Positions 11,738 to 26,700 of a DNA stretch of 64,000 bases are shown one piece after another; the stretch's first letter is position 1, and each line of letters opens with the position of its first letter. The DNA comes from Neodiprion pinetum. Taxonomy: Eukaryota; Arthropoda; Insecta; Hymenoptera; Diprionidae. The stretch lies in the NCBI RefSeq assembly GCF_021155775.2, contig NC_060234.1:124001-188000 (forward strand), written 5' to 3'. The translations under genes were made by a program, and so were the position numbers. The notes below the pieces were generated by a model. That model did no database searches. It saw nothing but the letters and a program-made list of their open reading frames with translations, and had not been told where the DNA came from.

Positions 11738-14700
11738 GTACGTACCACCACTGACAACAACACCATCACACAAAAGCTTTATTTCTTTACTTTCTGAGTA
11801 TTGTTGAGTCATATTTTTTATACAATACTCTTCTATTCTTTTATATTTCTTGTTTTGCATTCCCTTCTCGTTTAGTTCGCTTTCATTCAAGTATTGCAAG
11901 ACTTGCTGTCCCATATTGTAGCGTAGCCTATAATTAGTGCAGTATTCTTAGGATGCTTCTAATTGTAAGTCGACATACATAACCGAATCGAAAGTTTTTA
12001 CAATTTCTATGGGGTTTTTTGAATCTTGAAAATTGCCCATCATGCTTCTAAAAACTTAAAAATATAAAATATAAAAATATTTCTGTCACTTGTCAGCTAA
12101 GTAGTAGGCACACCCCTGAGCGTACGAATTTCTGATTGATAATCTATGTCTCAGAGAACAGAGCTTTGATCACTATGTCAAATTCGGGTAGCTGGAGTAT
12201 AATTATAGTGCCGTTAAGAACAAACCATACATAGGTGTAAACTCCTTCCCAAATGCCACTACCTACTATTTACTGACACTCTGACTCACGTGGATTTGTC
12301 AAGTCGAGCCAAAATAATGGAATTTTGAAATGAATATGTATGATAAAATTGACCGGGGTTTGACCTCAATTGATCTCCAGTTTTGGGAACACCAGCTCTG
12401 TCTCTGTCATGCGGCTCGATGACACTGGATTCTCCGACGACTGCGACGAGTGTCTCGATGGGAGGGACGACGGATCGCCGTCGCGAAGACACAGCTACGT
12501 CCTTTCGGACGCTCACCTCTATCGACATTCACTCCCCAGCCACTCCCAACCTGGCACCAGCGCCATTGCATCATCTTCATGCCAGCAGTCAGCAGCGGAT
12601 TTCAACAACAGGTCGTATCAGCCCCTCTAACAGCAGTCCCCTTGAATTCCCACCACCTCGACCTTTGCCTCGACATCCATGGCAGCGCTCGGCCAGTTGT
12701 CGCGATCTTTACGCTTCGAGCTTTGAAGATTCTGGCAAGTCGCGTTCCAGAAATGGCAAAAATTCCACAAACTTACCTCTAGAACCATTTCAATTACCTT
12801 CTCAAGGCGAACTTGACAAGCCTGTTACTCGATACGACGAGACTAATCGGTCGTACAGCGCAGCTAGTTCGAAATTACCATCCCTTGACCATGACCCGAT
12901 ACCGGATAAAGTTTATAGCAGCTCTTATCCTGGCACTTCATCATTGTCCACCGAATCTGGACATGAGGAGTCCGGCCCAGCCGGAGATCTCTCACACGAT
13001 GATTTATCCCACGATTCTTATGATCTGTTGGAACGTGAACACGAATTTGAGTACCCCGAGTCCGACTCGAGTCCTCGAGACGAGCCAGCGTCGGAAAATT
13101 CCGACGAAGGTATTGAACATGAATTATTCGAGATGGACTCGGAAACAGACGCATTTATTAAGCACAAATCTGTCAAGTCTTCCGATAGACAGCACTTTAA
13201 ATCCGTGCTCGCGGATATAAAGTGTATGAAAAAAATGGCGAACGATTGGCATCCCACAGCTCTCAGATCCGAATCGGACATAGGACTAACCGAATCTAAA
13301 ATTCAAAGATCTAACACACAGATTCATCGAAAGTTTGAAACAATGCATGTAGATGTAGATTCTCGCGATCAGCAAACTGTAAACATTATGCATCACTTTG
13401 ATCCTGTAATTACTCAAGTCCAAAAACAAAAGGTCAACTTACTGAACGAACTTAAGAATTTGAAACAGAAAACAAAAATTACCCATGTTGATTCGGAGGT
13501 CCTAAGGGATGAAGGAATTATGCGTCCTAAGTCTAGAATTGACGATGATCTTAGTCCTGTTGACCTGGATAAGTATATAATAGGTCGGGGAATTCGTAGA
13601 ACGACCAGAGCAAAGAGTATTGCAAGTTTGGAGGACCGATCGCCACGTTTGCATATAGAAACTGGCAGCTTAGGCCGGGGTCACAGATCCAGGGAGAGAA
13701 AGACACGCGAAACAGAAGCAAAAATGGAAAAGCTATTGTCTAAAATGCAGGAGAAGGAACGTAGGAGCTTAGAGAAGGAGGAGAGGAAGCGAATCGAAAG
13801 GGAAAACTCTAGGGAGGCTAGACGATTAGAGAAATCTGATTCGCGAGAACGGAGGTCGATGGATAGGTTAGATTCGCATGTCCGTAAGAGTATGGAGAGG
13901 TTAGACCTTCGGGAATATAATCGTAAGCGCGATAATACAGATCGAAGCGGTTCTCAAGAATCCCGTAATAGTTCTGAGCGACTAGATTGTATTGAGAGGA
14001 GCTACGAGCGTGTTGATTTGATTGAGCGAAACCGGGAATTGCGATGTAGAAGTATTGAACGTTTAGATTTACAGGAATCGAATAACTGTATTAAATCTGT
14101 GGATGATTCAAGTTCTTTATGTAGTTTTAAAGACAAACTTCCTTCGAATCATGATGGAAAAGAGCCCGTAGGGGGGACATTGGGATGTCATTTCGATTCT
14201 CGCGAAGCGTGTCGAATGCATGCTATGAACACAATTGACTACAATCAAAGGCATACTTTGGAGCGTTTTGATTCGGGTAATAGGAGTCCGTTTGAACGGC
14301 TAGGTTTTAGAGAACCGAGAGGCAGGAGTGTCGAACGACTTGACTATCCAGGTCATCTTGCGTTCGACTTTGATATCAAGGCTATCGAGTGTTTACGCTC
14401 ACATGATAGACGTGTGCTGGACCACTCAGATTCGAAGGATAGACATCGCGAAATGAAAAGTTCGGAAAGGCTGAGTTCGAAGGAGCGAAAGAATATCGAG
14501 AAAAAGAATCTGGAGAAGATAGACCCGCGTGAACTGCGGAGTTTGAACCATTTAGATGCGAGGGATAAAAAGAGTTTGGAACATTTTGACAGACAGAATA
14601 ACGAGCTGAAGGGAAGTGCCGATACATTAGATACTCGCGAATTTCAGAATGGCAAGGTAACAAATACGGACAGAAATCCGCCGGAAAGAGGGAAGTCTGA

Positions 14701-17700
14701 GGAAAAACCGCGTGAGCGAGATGATTGGAAGAGTTTAGAAAAGGCACGAAAAGACGATGAGCGGCGGGAAAGGGACCGCCAAGCTGCGTTGTCCTCACAA
14801 CTTCTAGAGTTCCGCTCCGAGTTAGTGACGGACATTACGGAAGAAAAAACAAAGGGATCTGTATTTGCTGAATATGATCCCATGATCGTTGGCGGTGTTG
14901 TGTTGGGCTTCGACGATGCTATCTTGCCAATTCATAACACAGTTGAACGTACCAAGAGTGACCCTAATCCGGCAAGACAAAGATTAGGGTCCAATAGTAA
15001 ACGACACATGCTGACCCATCAGAAGTCCATTGACTTAACTCCAGCAGATTCTGGGGACGAGGATGCATTTTTCGAAGGTACACGTACCCAAAAATACAAT
15101 GTGGACATTCCATATACCTTGCACAAACGTCACGTTATGAACGGTACGGCCTCAGATGAGAAGTCGGAATCAGAAAACGGAAAGACTTCAAAAAACGGTG
15201 TGAAAAATTTAGCCAAAGATTTGCTCAAGCTACCCTTGAAATCAGTGGCTGACTCGTCTTCTTTAGATGTGAAGAAATTAATTGCGCTCGAAGAAGGACC
15301 TGCCTTGTCGCCTGAACGGCCAAAGAGTATTTTGATAAGCCCTGATAGAGTCAAACCAAGCCCGAGTGTCTCTGGGAAAAATAAAAGCATATCAAGTCCT
15401 GTTTCTAAGTTTTCTCCCACAGATCAAAAACTCATCGTCTCTAACGCTACCCCAGCTGATAAAAGTCCTGTGAAAAGTGGGATCAAGTTGTCGTTAAATT
15501 CTCAAGCATCCTCAAGGTCTTTGTCATTGGACAGAATCGGGTCGAAAGCCGTTGCTAAAGATCGACTAACAGTAAATAGTAAATCCTCTAGTCTGGATAA
15601 AAAGTCTTCCAAGTTACTGCCAACTGAACCTAATGTCAAAGTTGTTCCGTCGATTGAGAAAAACTCTTACAAGCTTTCCCCGATTGAATCCCACTTGGTT
15701 ATCGTTTCTGCTGTTGAAAAGAGAAGATCACCGGTTCGTGTACCGAGAAGTCAAAATTCCAGTAAACCGAGCAGTCAAACAGATTTGATGGATATTGTAG
15801 GGCTGCAAATAAAACAGAAACTGGAACGAAGAGAAAAAGAAAAGCTCAATGTTCCAGATGATAGTTTAGAGAAACAGGATAGCATTGAAAATGTCCCATT
15901 GCCGGAAATTCCGTTGAAGGTTAACGATTCCGTCAAACCACCTTTGCCGATTACGCAAAGACTTGCCGAGGATCTAGGTATCCCAGATAAACAGGTGCTA
16001 TCACCTCAACAAAATTCAGTGCCACAGACCTCATATGTTGATCAATCATCGCGAGCACCGATGGAAATTATTAGCTCGGAATGTGAGGAGAATGGCAAAC
16101 GAGGCGGTGAAAATGTAGAAACCGAAAGACTGGTAAGGGTTCTTGAAACAGAATCTATACTCACCGATAAATCTAAGCTGCTAGAAAAATCAAGACTGTT
16201 GCAAAAGCCGAGCATACCGGAAAAAACGAAACGCATACTGGATAAAATTGAATCGAGATTTACAGAGATAAATAAAAACTCGGCCTCAAAATTAAGCAAA
16301 CCTATGATCATCGATACAGGTTTTGACGATTTTGTCGATCCTGTTGCCGATCTACCTTTAGACGAGGTACCTGTGAAGCCGGCGCTAGACAGTCTCAAGG
16401 TCCCTGAATTTACTCCATTCATTTCGAGACCTCATGCCGAACCATTGCGGTGTAAGTCTTTATCCCTAGCCGAAGAAAAAGCTCCCATTGATACTTTGCT
16501 TTCTCCAGAACTAGAAAGTAAATCTTTTATTCAGGATGTTTCGCCAAAAAAATCAAGGCTTTGCAAGTCTGATGGGAAAAAAGATTTTAAAAAGCAATCG
16601 AAATCTCTAGAGGGTGACAAGCCGTCGTTCAAAAAAACTGCTTCAAAGGAATTGAAAACGTCACCTGCAAATTCAAAGGTAGGCAAATCCAAACTCAAAA
16701 TAGGTGAAATGCCACAGGAGATTATTATAATAGACTCAACGGACGTTGAACCAGAAATAAGTATTGTACAAAAAGGAAGGTCGAAGTCGGTGACGCGCCT
16801 GTCCGACAGGTCGTTTTCTAACTCCAAAGACGAGAAGGATGAATTTAAAAAGTCACGAGTGAAATCTACATCCGTTGACGACGAGTTGATCAAAGGTCCC
16901 AGTAATTCGAAGATCGACAAACCGAGACCAAAGTTTCTCGGGATTTCGAAAAGTTTAGGGAGTACAGAAAAAAAGGATTCTACCGAAAAGGTATCCCCAA
17001 AGAGAGTTAGCAGCATCAAGGGCACGAGTAAAAGCGAATATTGTCAAGGGGTGAGATTGATGAAATCAGAAACAGATGTGTCGCGACCAGTCGTTAATAA
17101 CGAGGTGAGAGCATCACCGATTAACTCTGAAACTAAATCGGTTGCCGATGTGGGTGAACGAAAAACAGTTTCGGAAAATTCAATGAAGAAATATCAAAAT
17201 AACCAAGAGTTATGCCAAAGTTCGACAGTTATGCGCAAACCCGGACAGGTGCCAATACTCTTTGCTCGTGCACGTCTCGGACTGTCGGAAGGTAGTGGGC
17301 TCGGTACGCTCCAAAGACAGGGGGCTACCCAGTCTCCGACGGCACAGAGAAGGGCAAAATCGTTAGATGCTCCTGTTATTTCGGTCCATAGGCTGCCGCC
17401 AGTCAATGCATTTTCTAGCAAAGATGATACAGTCGACACAACCGAAGAATTGGTAGAGCACGAAATTGTTTGTGACGAAAACTTGGAAAGTCATCAAATT
17501 TTCAAATCTCTTCAGTCTGTGCAGATGGAGGCATCTCCTAACCACAAATCTGAAAGTACGGATCACACGACTATACCAGAAATGTTAACAGACTCATTAT
17601 CTGTCACAGAGACTTCGGCACAATATCTCGAATCACCATTGACCGAATGCAACGAAATTGTTATTTGCCCAGATTTAATCCCGTATGAACAGGAGAGTCA

Positions 17701-20700
17701 AGTTCAATCTGTGCACTTGTATAATTCCAGAGAAATACCTGTTACTGACAGAAAAATCGACAATTTGGGCTCAACGACGAAATTTATTGACCAAAGTTCG
17801 ATTGAATCCGGTGCTGAGGTAGAGGCTCTTCAAGAAAATGCCCAACCTAAAGGTCCATTATCTGGGAGGGATGTCCCCATAAGCAATATGCCATATCTGG
17901 ATAAACATTCCCCTTCCATTTTTGAAATAAACTCTAAAACCGAATTTTTTAGTGGACCGGATAGCTGGAACACTGGAGCTAGGGACTGGAATCACGAAAA
18001 AAACGCTTCACCCCAGCAGTACAAAATTGCAGCTTGCAACAGTGACACTTTAGATGAAAACAAGGAAGAGACAAACGACACGTTACTCAAAATGCAAACT
18101 GTTAAAGCTCATCCACCGTACATAGAATCTACGTCGGGTATCCAAAATTTGGAATGCACAGCTGATACGGAAAAAAATGAGCTTATTCCAGAGATCTTGA
18201 AATTTTCGCCAGATCCGAATACAGACACCATCAAGGCATTTATACAAATATCAATAGAAGAATGTTCAGACGACGAACTTGTTATTGAAACTGATAATGA
18301 TTTAACAACTGACGTAATCGATATAAATCGACGGAAATCACGTCTAGACTCGGGAGATACAAGCGAAGATACACTAGACGCTCCGGAATCTCAAGTACGA
18401 GGTGATGACAGTGAGGTAAGCTCACCGGACTACGGTGTTGCGAAAGTAGACGAAAAAACGTTAGTAGAAGTACAATTGACATCGGAATACCTAGATATGA
18501 AAAAGGAGGACGAAAAGATCATCGAAGCACTGCCAGAAGATGAACCATTTCCAGCAGATACTAAAGAGGCGTCAGACCCAAATCACTTGCCCATTGAAAG
18601 AAAATTACGATTAAGCACCGAACGTTCCGGGAGTGAAGAAACTAACACCTGGACACCGGATCGGGAAGATCCAGATTCCAGTTCATGTTCCATAGCACGC
18701 CCTCTCGGAATTGGTCGGGTACAACCGATATTAGATAGGAAAGAAATTGCCATTATGAAAGAGACTCGGAAGGATGGATCTCAGGAGGAGGAGAGTAGTA
18801 GCAGTTCGTTTCCCATACCTAAACCAGAGCTGAGCTCAACGTGGAAGCCATTTCCCCTGGAGAGTTCTGGCAGTTCCAGTTTGGAGGACGGGTGGTTTCC
18901 ACCGGACGATGGCAACCACCATCAATCGCACTCAGAAGACAGTAACGGGCAAAATGAGGACAGTTTTCAGGAAGATTTGATTGATTTTCCCTCAGGATTT
19001 GGTTATCCAATGGGGCCAGATATTTTGGCAAATTATGGCGGCGCGTTTTGCCTTTCACGAACACTATCACGAATATCCGAACGTTCTACCACCTCGGAGC
19101 AAGACAAAAGTGAAATGGAGGACTCGTTCAAGCCCAGTTCAAGGTCGCCAAGCTTGGATGACGAATCATTAATATCTAGCGATCATCAGCCTTCGTTGTC
19201 TTCCGATCCGCCATCCGGTACCGCATTGCCGTCTGTTTCAGATGATCGGAGAACATCGTCGGAGCTCCCCGACATTCCCATCGACGTAATCAATGATCAG
19301 GAAGATGAGGGCAGATCGCCGAATGTAAAGGCGCGATTGCAGCTGCAAGCCTCGGAAGAATGGCCGTCCCCACCTAGTTCTCCGCTCTTCGATACGCCCG
19401 TCGTCAGTCACGTTGAAACATTTTACATGGAAATAAAGCCAGAGGAAGCTGTTAAAGTAACAGTCACCGATAGTACAGACACGCCGAACAATATCGGAAA
19501 CGATACCGATTCGAGCGATGAAAACAGAACTTTACACGATGATTTGCACTCGACTCTTCTGGAGGATGGACAAAGCTCTATGTCTGCTACTACCGTTGAC
19601 GGAACCGTGAAAATAACTGTTAAACCAAAATCAAATTCCTATATCACCGGATCATCTCACAGCGAGGATACATCTATGGGGCTGTCGATGTCGGAGTGGT
19701 CAAGTTCAAATAACACTGTTAGGCAATTTTGTCAGTATTCTGGTACCAAGTCTGATGACAATTCGCTGGCGGAATTGGGGGCGTCGATATCCGATTGGTC
19801 AGGCAGCACGACGATTGTGCCGCAACAATATTACGGAGTGGTCGCTACAGAAAAAAGTCAGAGCGATACTACGACTTCTGACAAAAGTATTACAAGCATG
19901 CGACCCAATTCACGGTGCCGGCACATAGATAGTTCATCAGGGGCAAAGGGTGATGTCACAGACTTAGACGGGGTCAGGTTTGGTAACATGCAGCAACAAC
20001 AGCACAGTCAGTTAGAGCGGCAAGATTTTGCCCGATGTCAATTCTCAGATGGTTCGTACGGGGACGCGATAGAATTTGAGGACTCTGTGAGATATAGCGA
20101 GGTGAGGAACTATGAGGCTGCTCAATTCGACGAGGCTAGAAAGTTTGTTGAGAGCCAATTCGATAAACATCAGTTCGATGATTCACAGTATGAGGAAACA
20201 GATATACCGCGGCCAATTTTCACGGATATTTCACCGCCGCAAATATCCTTTCAAAATGCATACGACGACAGTATAAACGAGTTTGAACATATGACAGATC
20301 TCACACTGATTACCGACAACCCGGGGGCGATACCTGAGGAAAGCGATGAACAATTGTATGACAATGTGCCAGCTATGAAGTATTCGAGCGGCGATCAAGT
20401 GCGAATGGAAGTAACGAGAGGCGACAGCTCTGAGGATATGCACGAAAGATACGCCAGCCTAGCATCTCACACCAGATACGAATATGACCGGTCTATAGAC
20501 GACCAACAAACGTTGGAAGAGAAACTCCAGAAACGTTTCCATGAAAAACCATTCAACAAATTTGACAGAGGCTACTCGGAGTCTGGTATAGAACTTAGAC
20601 ACGGGACGAAATCGACCCAACGACCTGTCATTGTTCCAATCAGAGCCAAATCGACTCCATATTATTCGACGACCAGTTTGAGCGGCGAATCTACGACTTC

Positions 20701-23700
20701 CAGCCCCCCAATGCAAATGAAGGCACAAATCAGAACCAAAACTATGGCCTACTCGTCGAGCAGGAGCCCGCAGAGTGAAGGGGACACGTCCTCCAGTATG
20801 GACAGCCCTGGGCATACACCAGAAAGAGGAGCGCGAGCCTTTAGACGAAAACGGCAACAAAATATCAAACGACGACACCGAGTGACGGTTGATCTCGAGT
20901 TGAAGGATGAGCAAATTGTATCAAGTACCGATTCGAGCTTCGACGTTGCAAATATTCCACCACCACTTTTGCCCGAACAAAGCTTGGACATTGACGACGA
21001 AGAGTTATTTGTTACAGGAAATAACAGGCATCATCAAGAACGAAATCCCGAATAAGTCTGAAAATGGATGATACGTCGTGCTTCTTTGCCGATTGAGGCT
21101 GTTCGAGTACTCAAGCCAAGCAACGAAAGATATTGTGTACTGCTCTATACATATATGCTAGTGTTCGATGAGAGTCGACACAGAGATTGACAAACAATAG
21201 AATGAATAGCAAAATTAGAGAAATATCAGAACTCAAAATAAACCTTGCACAGGAAAGCAAGATACTTTTACAATATGGTATGCCTTAATTTCTATAGATA
21301 CGTTCATAAGATCAATCATGACGATGAAGCTAATCGATAATTTCCATTTTCATTACAAAATGACGTATTTTAAGTTTAATTTCGTACGACATAAATTGTT
21401 ACAGTTGTTGGAAGGTAGTACCTGCAAGGAATTAGATATGGAAACGTTCATTGACACTATTAACTGCTTAGATTGTTAGAGCGTCGGAACATGCAAGAAA
21501 ATACGGGCTACAATGATATGCTAAGTAACAGGTGTTACATGAAAAATATCATTGGTTCGAAATTACTGCAATAATATCTAGCGTAATTTCGACGGCTGAA
21601 TAGAACAAACTCTTATCCTAGGATTCGGTTTAACAACATCTTATCTCAGGATTTGGCTTAACAACCTTATATTCGACAATGGGATTAAGAAATATTATAT
21701 CACAGAATTTAATTCGGAATTGACTTAAAGACCATTGTATCTTACAATTTGGTTCAACATCAACGTACCTCGAGTTAACATTTCGTTCACGAAATTTTCT
21801 GAGGTACGCGACCGCTGAGTACGTAACTTTTTAAATAATAACCATGCTGGTTAAGTTATGAATTGCGATTATTAAAATTTAATATTACTTTACTTAATCA
21901 TAACTCGATTTTGGAGCATATACATATTTGCTCTGTGTATGCAAATTAATACTGTTTATGATTGTAAATAATTATAGCATTAGTCTCTAGAGAACAATTT
22001 TTTTATAAAATTACTTCGTTAATCATATTCAAAGCAACAGGCAAACAAATTAAATCAACAATACAATTAAGGCTTATGTATATTGTTTTATGTCTGTACA
22101 GACAAGTAGAGTCCACATGGTAAATTGAACTATGGTGCAATCTTTCAATAGAGTCACTCACAGGCTGTGAGGGAAATACATTTCTCATAATCTCGGTTCC
22201 CCCACTCTATTACAAACTCTCGTTTTCGACCCTTTCGATAATAACGCGCGAAAAAGTGTAAATTTCGTACCTTTGTGTTCCATTTACGTACATACTACTG
22301 AATCATTGAAGTGAGTATGTATGTTTTTCACCAGCGGAATTGTTGAGAGAGCGGAATTGTTAACGCACTTTTGGGTCTTACAATTAGTTGTTTTTCGTAA
22401 AGAAATGCCAGGACCGCTCATTAGGCCTTCATAATCAGTAATTTATGAATCGAAGTGAAAATGCCACATGCCGATTTATTATTGACTACAGTAATATTAA
22501 ATCTTGGACGAAGTTTATAAATTGATCAGCATCCTCATTCTTTCAAAAATCATATGCTTAGCAGCGGCACAGCCTCGAGAATCATGCGATCGAAATGTCA
22601 ACTGGTGATACGATGATGCTGATCCGAATTCTGAGGTGAAGTGGTTTTAAATCAAATTGTGAGATATGATGATTCTAGATAAAATTCTGAGTTGCCAAGT
22701 TTTTGAATCCAGTTCTCGAAGACGATGTTGTTAAACTCAGTTCTGAGACATGAAGTTGTTGAACCAAACCTGAGCCCCGATGGTGTTCTGACCAACCATC
22801 AATTTCATAATGGAAAAATACATACCAAGGAACAAGACTTAGGCAATGCTTTATTAATAATTAATGTTTTAGATGAATATTATCCTAGCACTAACGGAAT
22901 TAACAATAGGTTTTCTGAGATAAATACGAACTTATTACTTTGAAAAAAAAATTACATTAAAATAACACGTATTCAAGTTTTTAGGATTATGATGCAGGTT
23001 TGATGATGTTATTTGATTTTTTGAGAATGACAATCATCGTGATCCTTGATTAACTGTTGAAACTGTAACGATTCGAACATACGAATTATACGTGCATAGA
23101 AATGTACATACATACTGTGAATGCGTCTAGAAATGGTTCCTTCCAAGCCACACATTCACCCATTGCACCAAGGTATACACAAGCAAAAACATGTGTAGAC
23201 GCCGGTGGTGAATGCACGAGTTGCAAGGGTCTGCTTCAAGCGACATTTATGGTAACGCAATATATTATATATATTCAGTTCAGTATATATAAATATTGTA
23301 ACCTATTGTTTTCCCTACATTTCTCTTGTAGTAGGTCATATATTGCTCAAATTAGATTTCTTAGTCGGAGTAAGGATTTCATCTTTTCTTTATTGTGGTG
23401 ATATTAGCGTAGGTTTCTTTATCCTACCCGCATATTTGCGAGTTTATATTGGCACAGTGTAGGGTATTTGAGGCAATATCAATACATCTATCGCTATATC
23501 AAAGCAAAGCGATATGTGTATGAGTACTTGAATTGATAAGCTGCTTTTGTCTTGTCACTATACTTCAACCAGATCTCATTCTGCGGCCACTAGTTATATC
23601 GAAACTATACTCGTATGTCATTATACTCCGTTTGCTGGATTTTGATCATCCAAACCTCTCTGTTAGAGAGTTGATTAGAATTAGGCCATCAAAAATTTTA

Positions 23701-26700
23701 CACGTAGTGTATTTTGCGCGATACGAACATGTCCACAATGCAATTCTCTGGGATTCTCTTATAGAAACTGTACAGAAAGCTAGACCACCAAAAATTACTT
23801 TCTGTATTATTTTAGATTTCTCGATAACTATTCAACAAGGATTATGTGTTATTCCCGATGTAGTTGAAATCAATTGCTTTACCCTATTCCGAACTGCTAA
23901 AATTGAATCCCAATGTATCCATATTCGAACAATACACTCTTGCTTGAATGGGACACGTTTAGTGTTTTGACAAGACCTGGAATAAACATCAATTGAATCG
24001 TTGCTTATTCTCTAACCTGTTACTCTATGCAGTTACCTTGAAAATAATGAGCAAAATTATCAAGAAATATGACAAATTTAGGTAAAATGGTGCCTAGTGT
24101 TTTTACTGACTATTTACATTATCTTCTGATATTTGTATCGCTGTTTAATTTAGCGCCAGGCTGAATTACAGTTATACCGAAACACGATTTTGAAATGGCA
24201 TAATTAATAAGTTCAAATTCATAATTAAACTGTCTGTGCAGGCGTTCTATGATTCGTTGCAGCATATAGCATAAGTAATGTAGAATTTGAATTTGCCAAC
24301 ACGTTAGATAAAGTGGACAGCTACAAAGTATTATTTCACACGAAACTAGAAGGATAAGCTACTTGCGCCTGCTTAATGCTCATAACATATGACAGAGAAA
24401 TAGTTCTTCCATCCCCAATCCAGGAAATTGTTGTTTGGCATCACCTATGCTGTGAGCCAAGGTCAAGTTATAACCCATGTCCTATGTAATTAATTGAAAT
24501 CTATAAATTATGGCAAACGAGCATTCAACTAACTATGTCGCAAGTTTGGGATTGATTATGTAATGTATAAGCAAACGCGAGACTTTTTATTTTACGTGCC
24601 TATCCTTCTTGCACAAACGTTATTACGCATTATATTGAACATGGTGTTCTGCCGCAATTATACAACGGCAAATTAGAGCAGGTTCAATGATACATAGATA
24701 CGTGAACGAAAAAAAAATGCAATATAAATAGAATTTACATTCGTTGCCAAATAGCATTATAATTGATAAAGTAACGATGTGTAGTAACCGCGCGTTGTCG
24801 ATCATCGCACGATTCTACAGTGGTCTTGATCATATTTTACGTAGACTACTCAATTCTCAGTGTTCCCAATTTTACTCTAGATTAGGTCGTTTATAGTTTT
24901 TCAATTTTCAATGTACTCCCATATAAGACAGTAATTCTGTCAAGATAATACATAATTTTTACACTATACACATACGCGACACATATACATATACCATATA
25001 TATATATATGTGTATATATATGTGTGGGTGTGTGTATATACACACACACACACACATCTATATATATATATATATATATATGGTGCAAGATTATACCGAG
25101 GATAATTAGCTAATCGTAAGCGAACTCCCGTGAGAAGGGTGGGCACAGTGATTAGCGCTAGGTCAGGAATCACATAAAGTGCCGCCAAAAGGCTCCGCTT
25201 TATAAAATATACTCGGTATAAAAAGCTTTGATGTGATGACTCGTAAGCAACAAACAACACTTGAAAAGTATCTAGTGGTCTGCGCCAATATACATATTGG
25301 ATCTGATCAATCTTGAAAGCCACATACATTTACGGTTACAGCCAGAGGATTGAAATAAATCAGAAAACAATCGAATGAAATTAACCATTAAATTGTTGAA
25401 GTATGGTTGACATTGCTTTACCGTTGAACCAAGTATGTCAATACTAGGCCGTGCTCATTTTTTAGCTTTTGCCTATTTAAACATAATCCAAATGCATGAA
25501 CTGTTGATTTCACCTATTTTTAAACATTCTTTTGTATTCCTGCATCATCGTGCTACCATCGTCGCACATATTTTACGCACAAATTTTTTTAACGAAATTT
25601 ATTATCTACGAAGTCGTTTCACCAAATTTTTTCCAAATCATAACTGTTATTAGTTTTGTTGTGTATGAAAAAAATAAGAGGACACAGATTCAACCATTAT
25701 AATCCATTACGGAAGACACTAATATATATTATATTATTTGTTCTGACGTGTATCTTTGCGAATGAGGTCATTTGCTGGCAGGGGACAAGGTATCGGCACG
25801 TAACGAATAGAGCACACTTAATTCCGTAACACTTAAACCGTGTCAATTTGAAAGAAATGTCTTGATATCAGCTGCTCAATTGTTGAATAATCAGTATACA
25901 ATCACTGTATGATAAAGAGTTGAATACCAATGTTTAGTTTACACTATGTTGCTAAAATGAACACATGTGTATGTATTACAAACAGTAGAAAAGAGTGCCG
26001 TCGCTATTAGTCATTTACTATTCGGACCAATCATCTGAAATCGTTGGTTGGAACATCTCTCAATATCAATTTCGAAGTCCAAGCGACTTACCTTGACCAA
26101 CTTGGTATATCACGCGGTAAAAGTTCCCTGCGTGTTTGCTTCACAGTCTTGTTTAAAATTACTGTCGGATTTGGTCTACTTATTCAGTCACATGTAGGTA
26201 TGTGCTTACAGAGTTGTGTCCAATTTTACCACGAAATCTAGACGTTCTAAGAATCTCCCTCCCATAAGTTGAGAGTATTCCTTGATTATATTCCGACTGT
26301 CATTGCAATAATAAATGTGATTTTTACATCGGATAACACAAGTAGAACATAACTTTTGGTCTAGCTGAGGGAGGACGAATGATCTCAAGGTTTTGGGGTG
26401 GATATTTTTCGTAGACGAAAAACGTGCCAATCATTAATTGTATACTGCTACCCAGGTTTTTTTTTTTTTTTTTTTTTGATCAACTTACCGCTTTTGACAG
26501 GTGGTGATTACAACCGTTGGACATGTTCAAATGGCTATGTCAATTCTCCAGCGTGCCACGTACCCTATCAGGTGTGCCAGGTGCGTAACGCAATGGTTCA
26601 TGCATCGCCGTGCTCTCTCACCAACCGATTCGTACCGGCTTACCCTCAATGAGCCAAGGTGGTGGGAGTATAAAGTTGAGTACCACGACACAGGAAGCAA

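Larger units (their letters stand above)
21056..22200 (+). other. Probable 3' UTR after the giant exon
   Basis: AT-rich sequence following the stop codon at 21055 with no coding content. It contains a canonical hexamer at 21237-21242 and a degenerate repeat at about 21590-21800. The length of the real UTR cannot be set from sequence alone. Confidence 0.45.

Noticed and set aside
12450..13220. Overlapping frames of 110 and 135 codons within the giant exon
   Set aside because: They are shadows of the long frame; the long frame continues past them and is phase-linked to the FERM exons.
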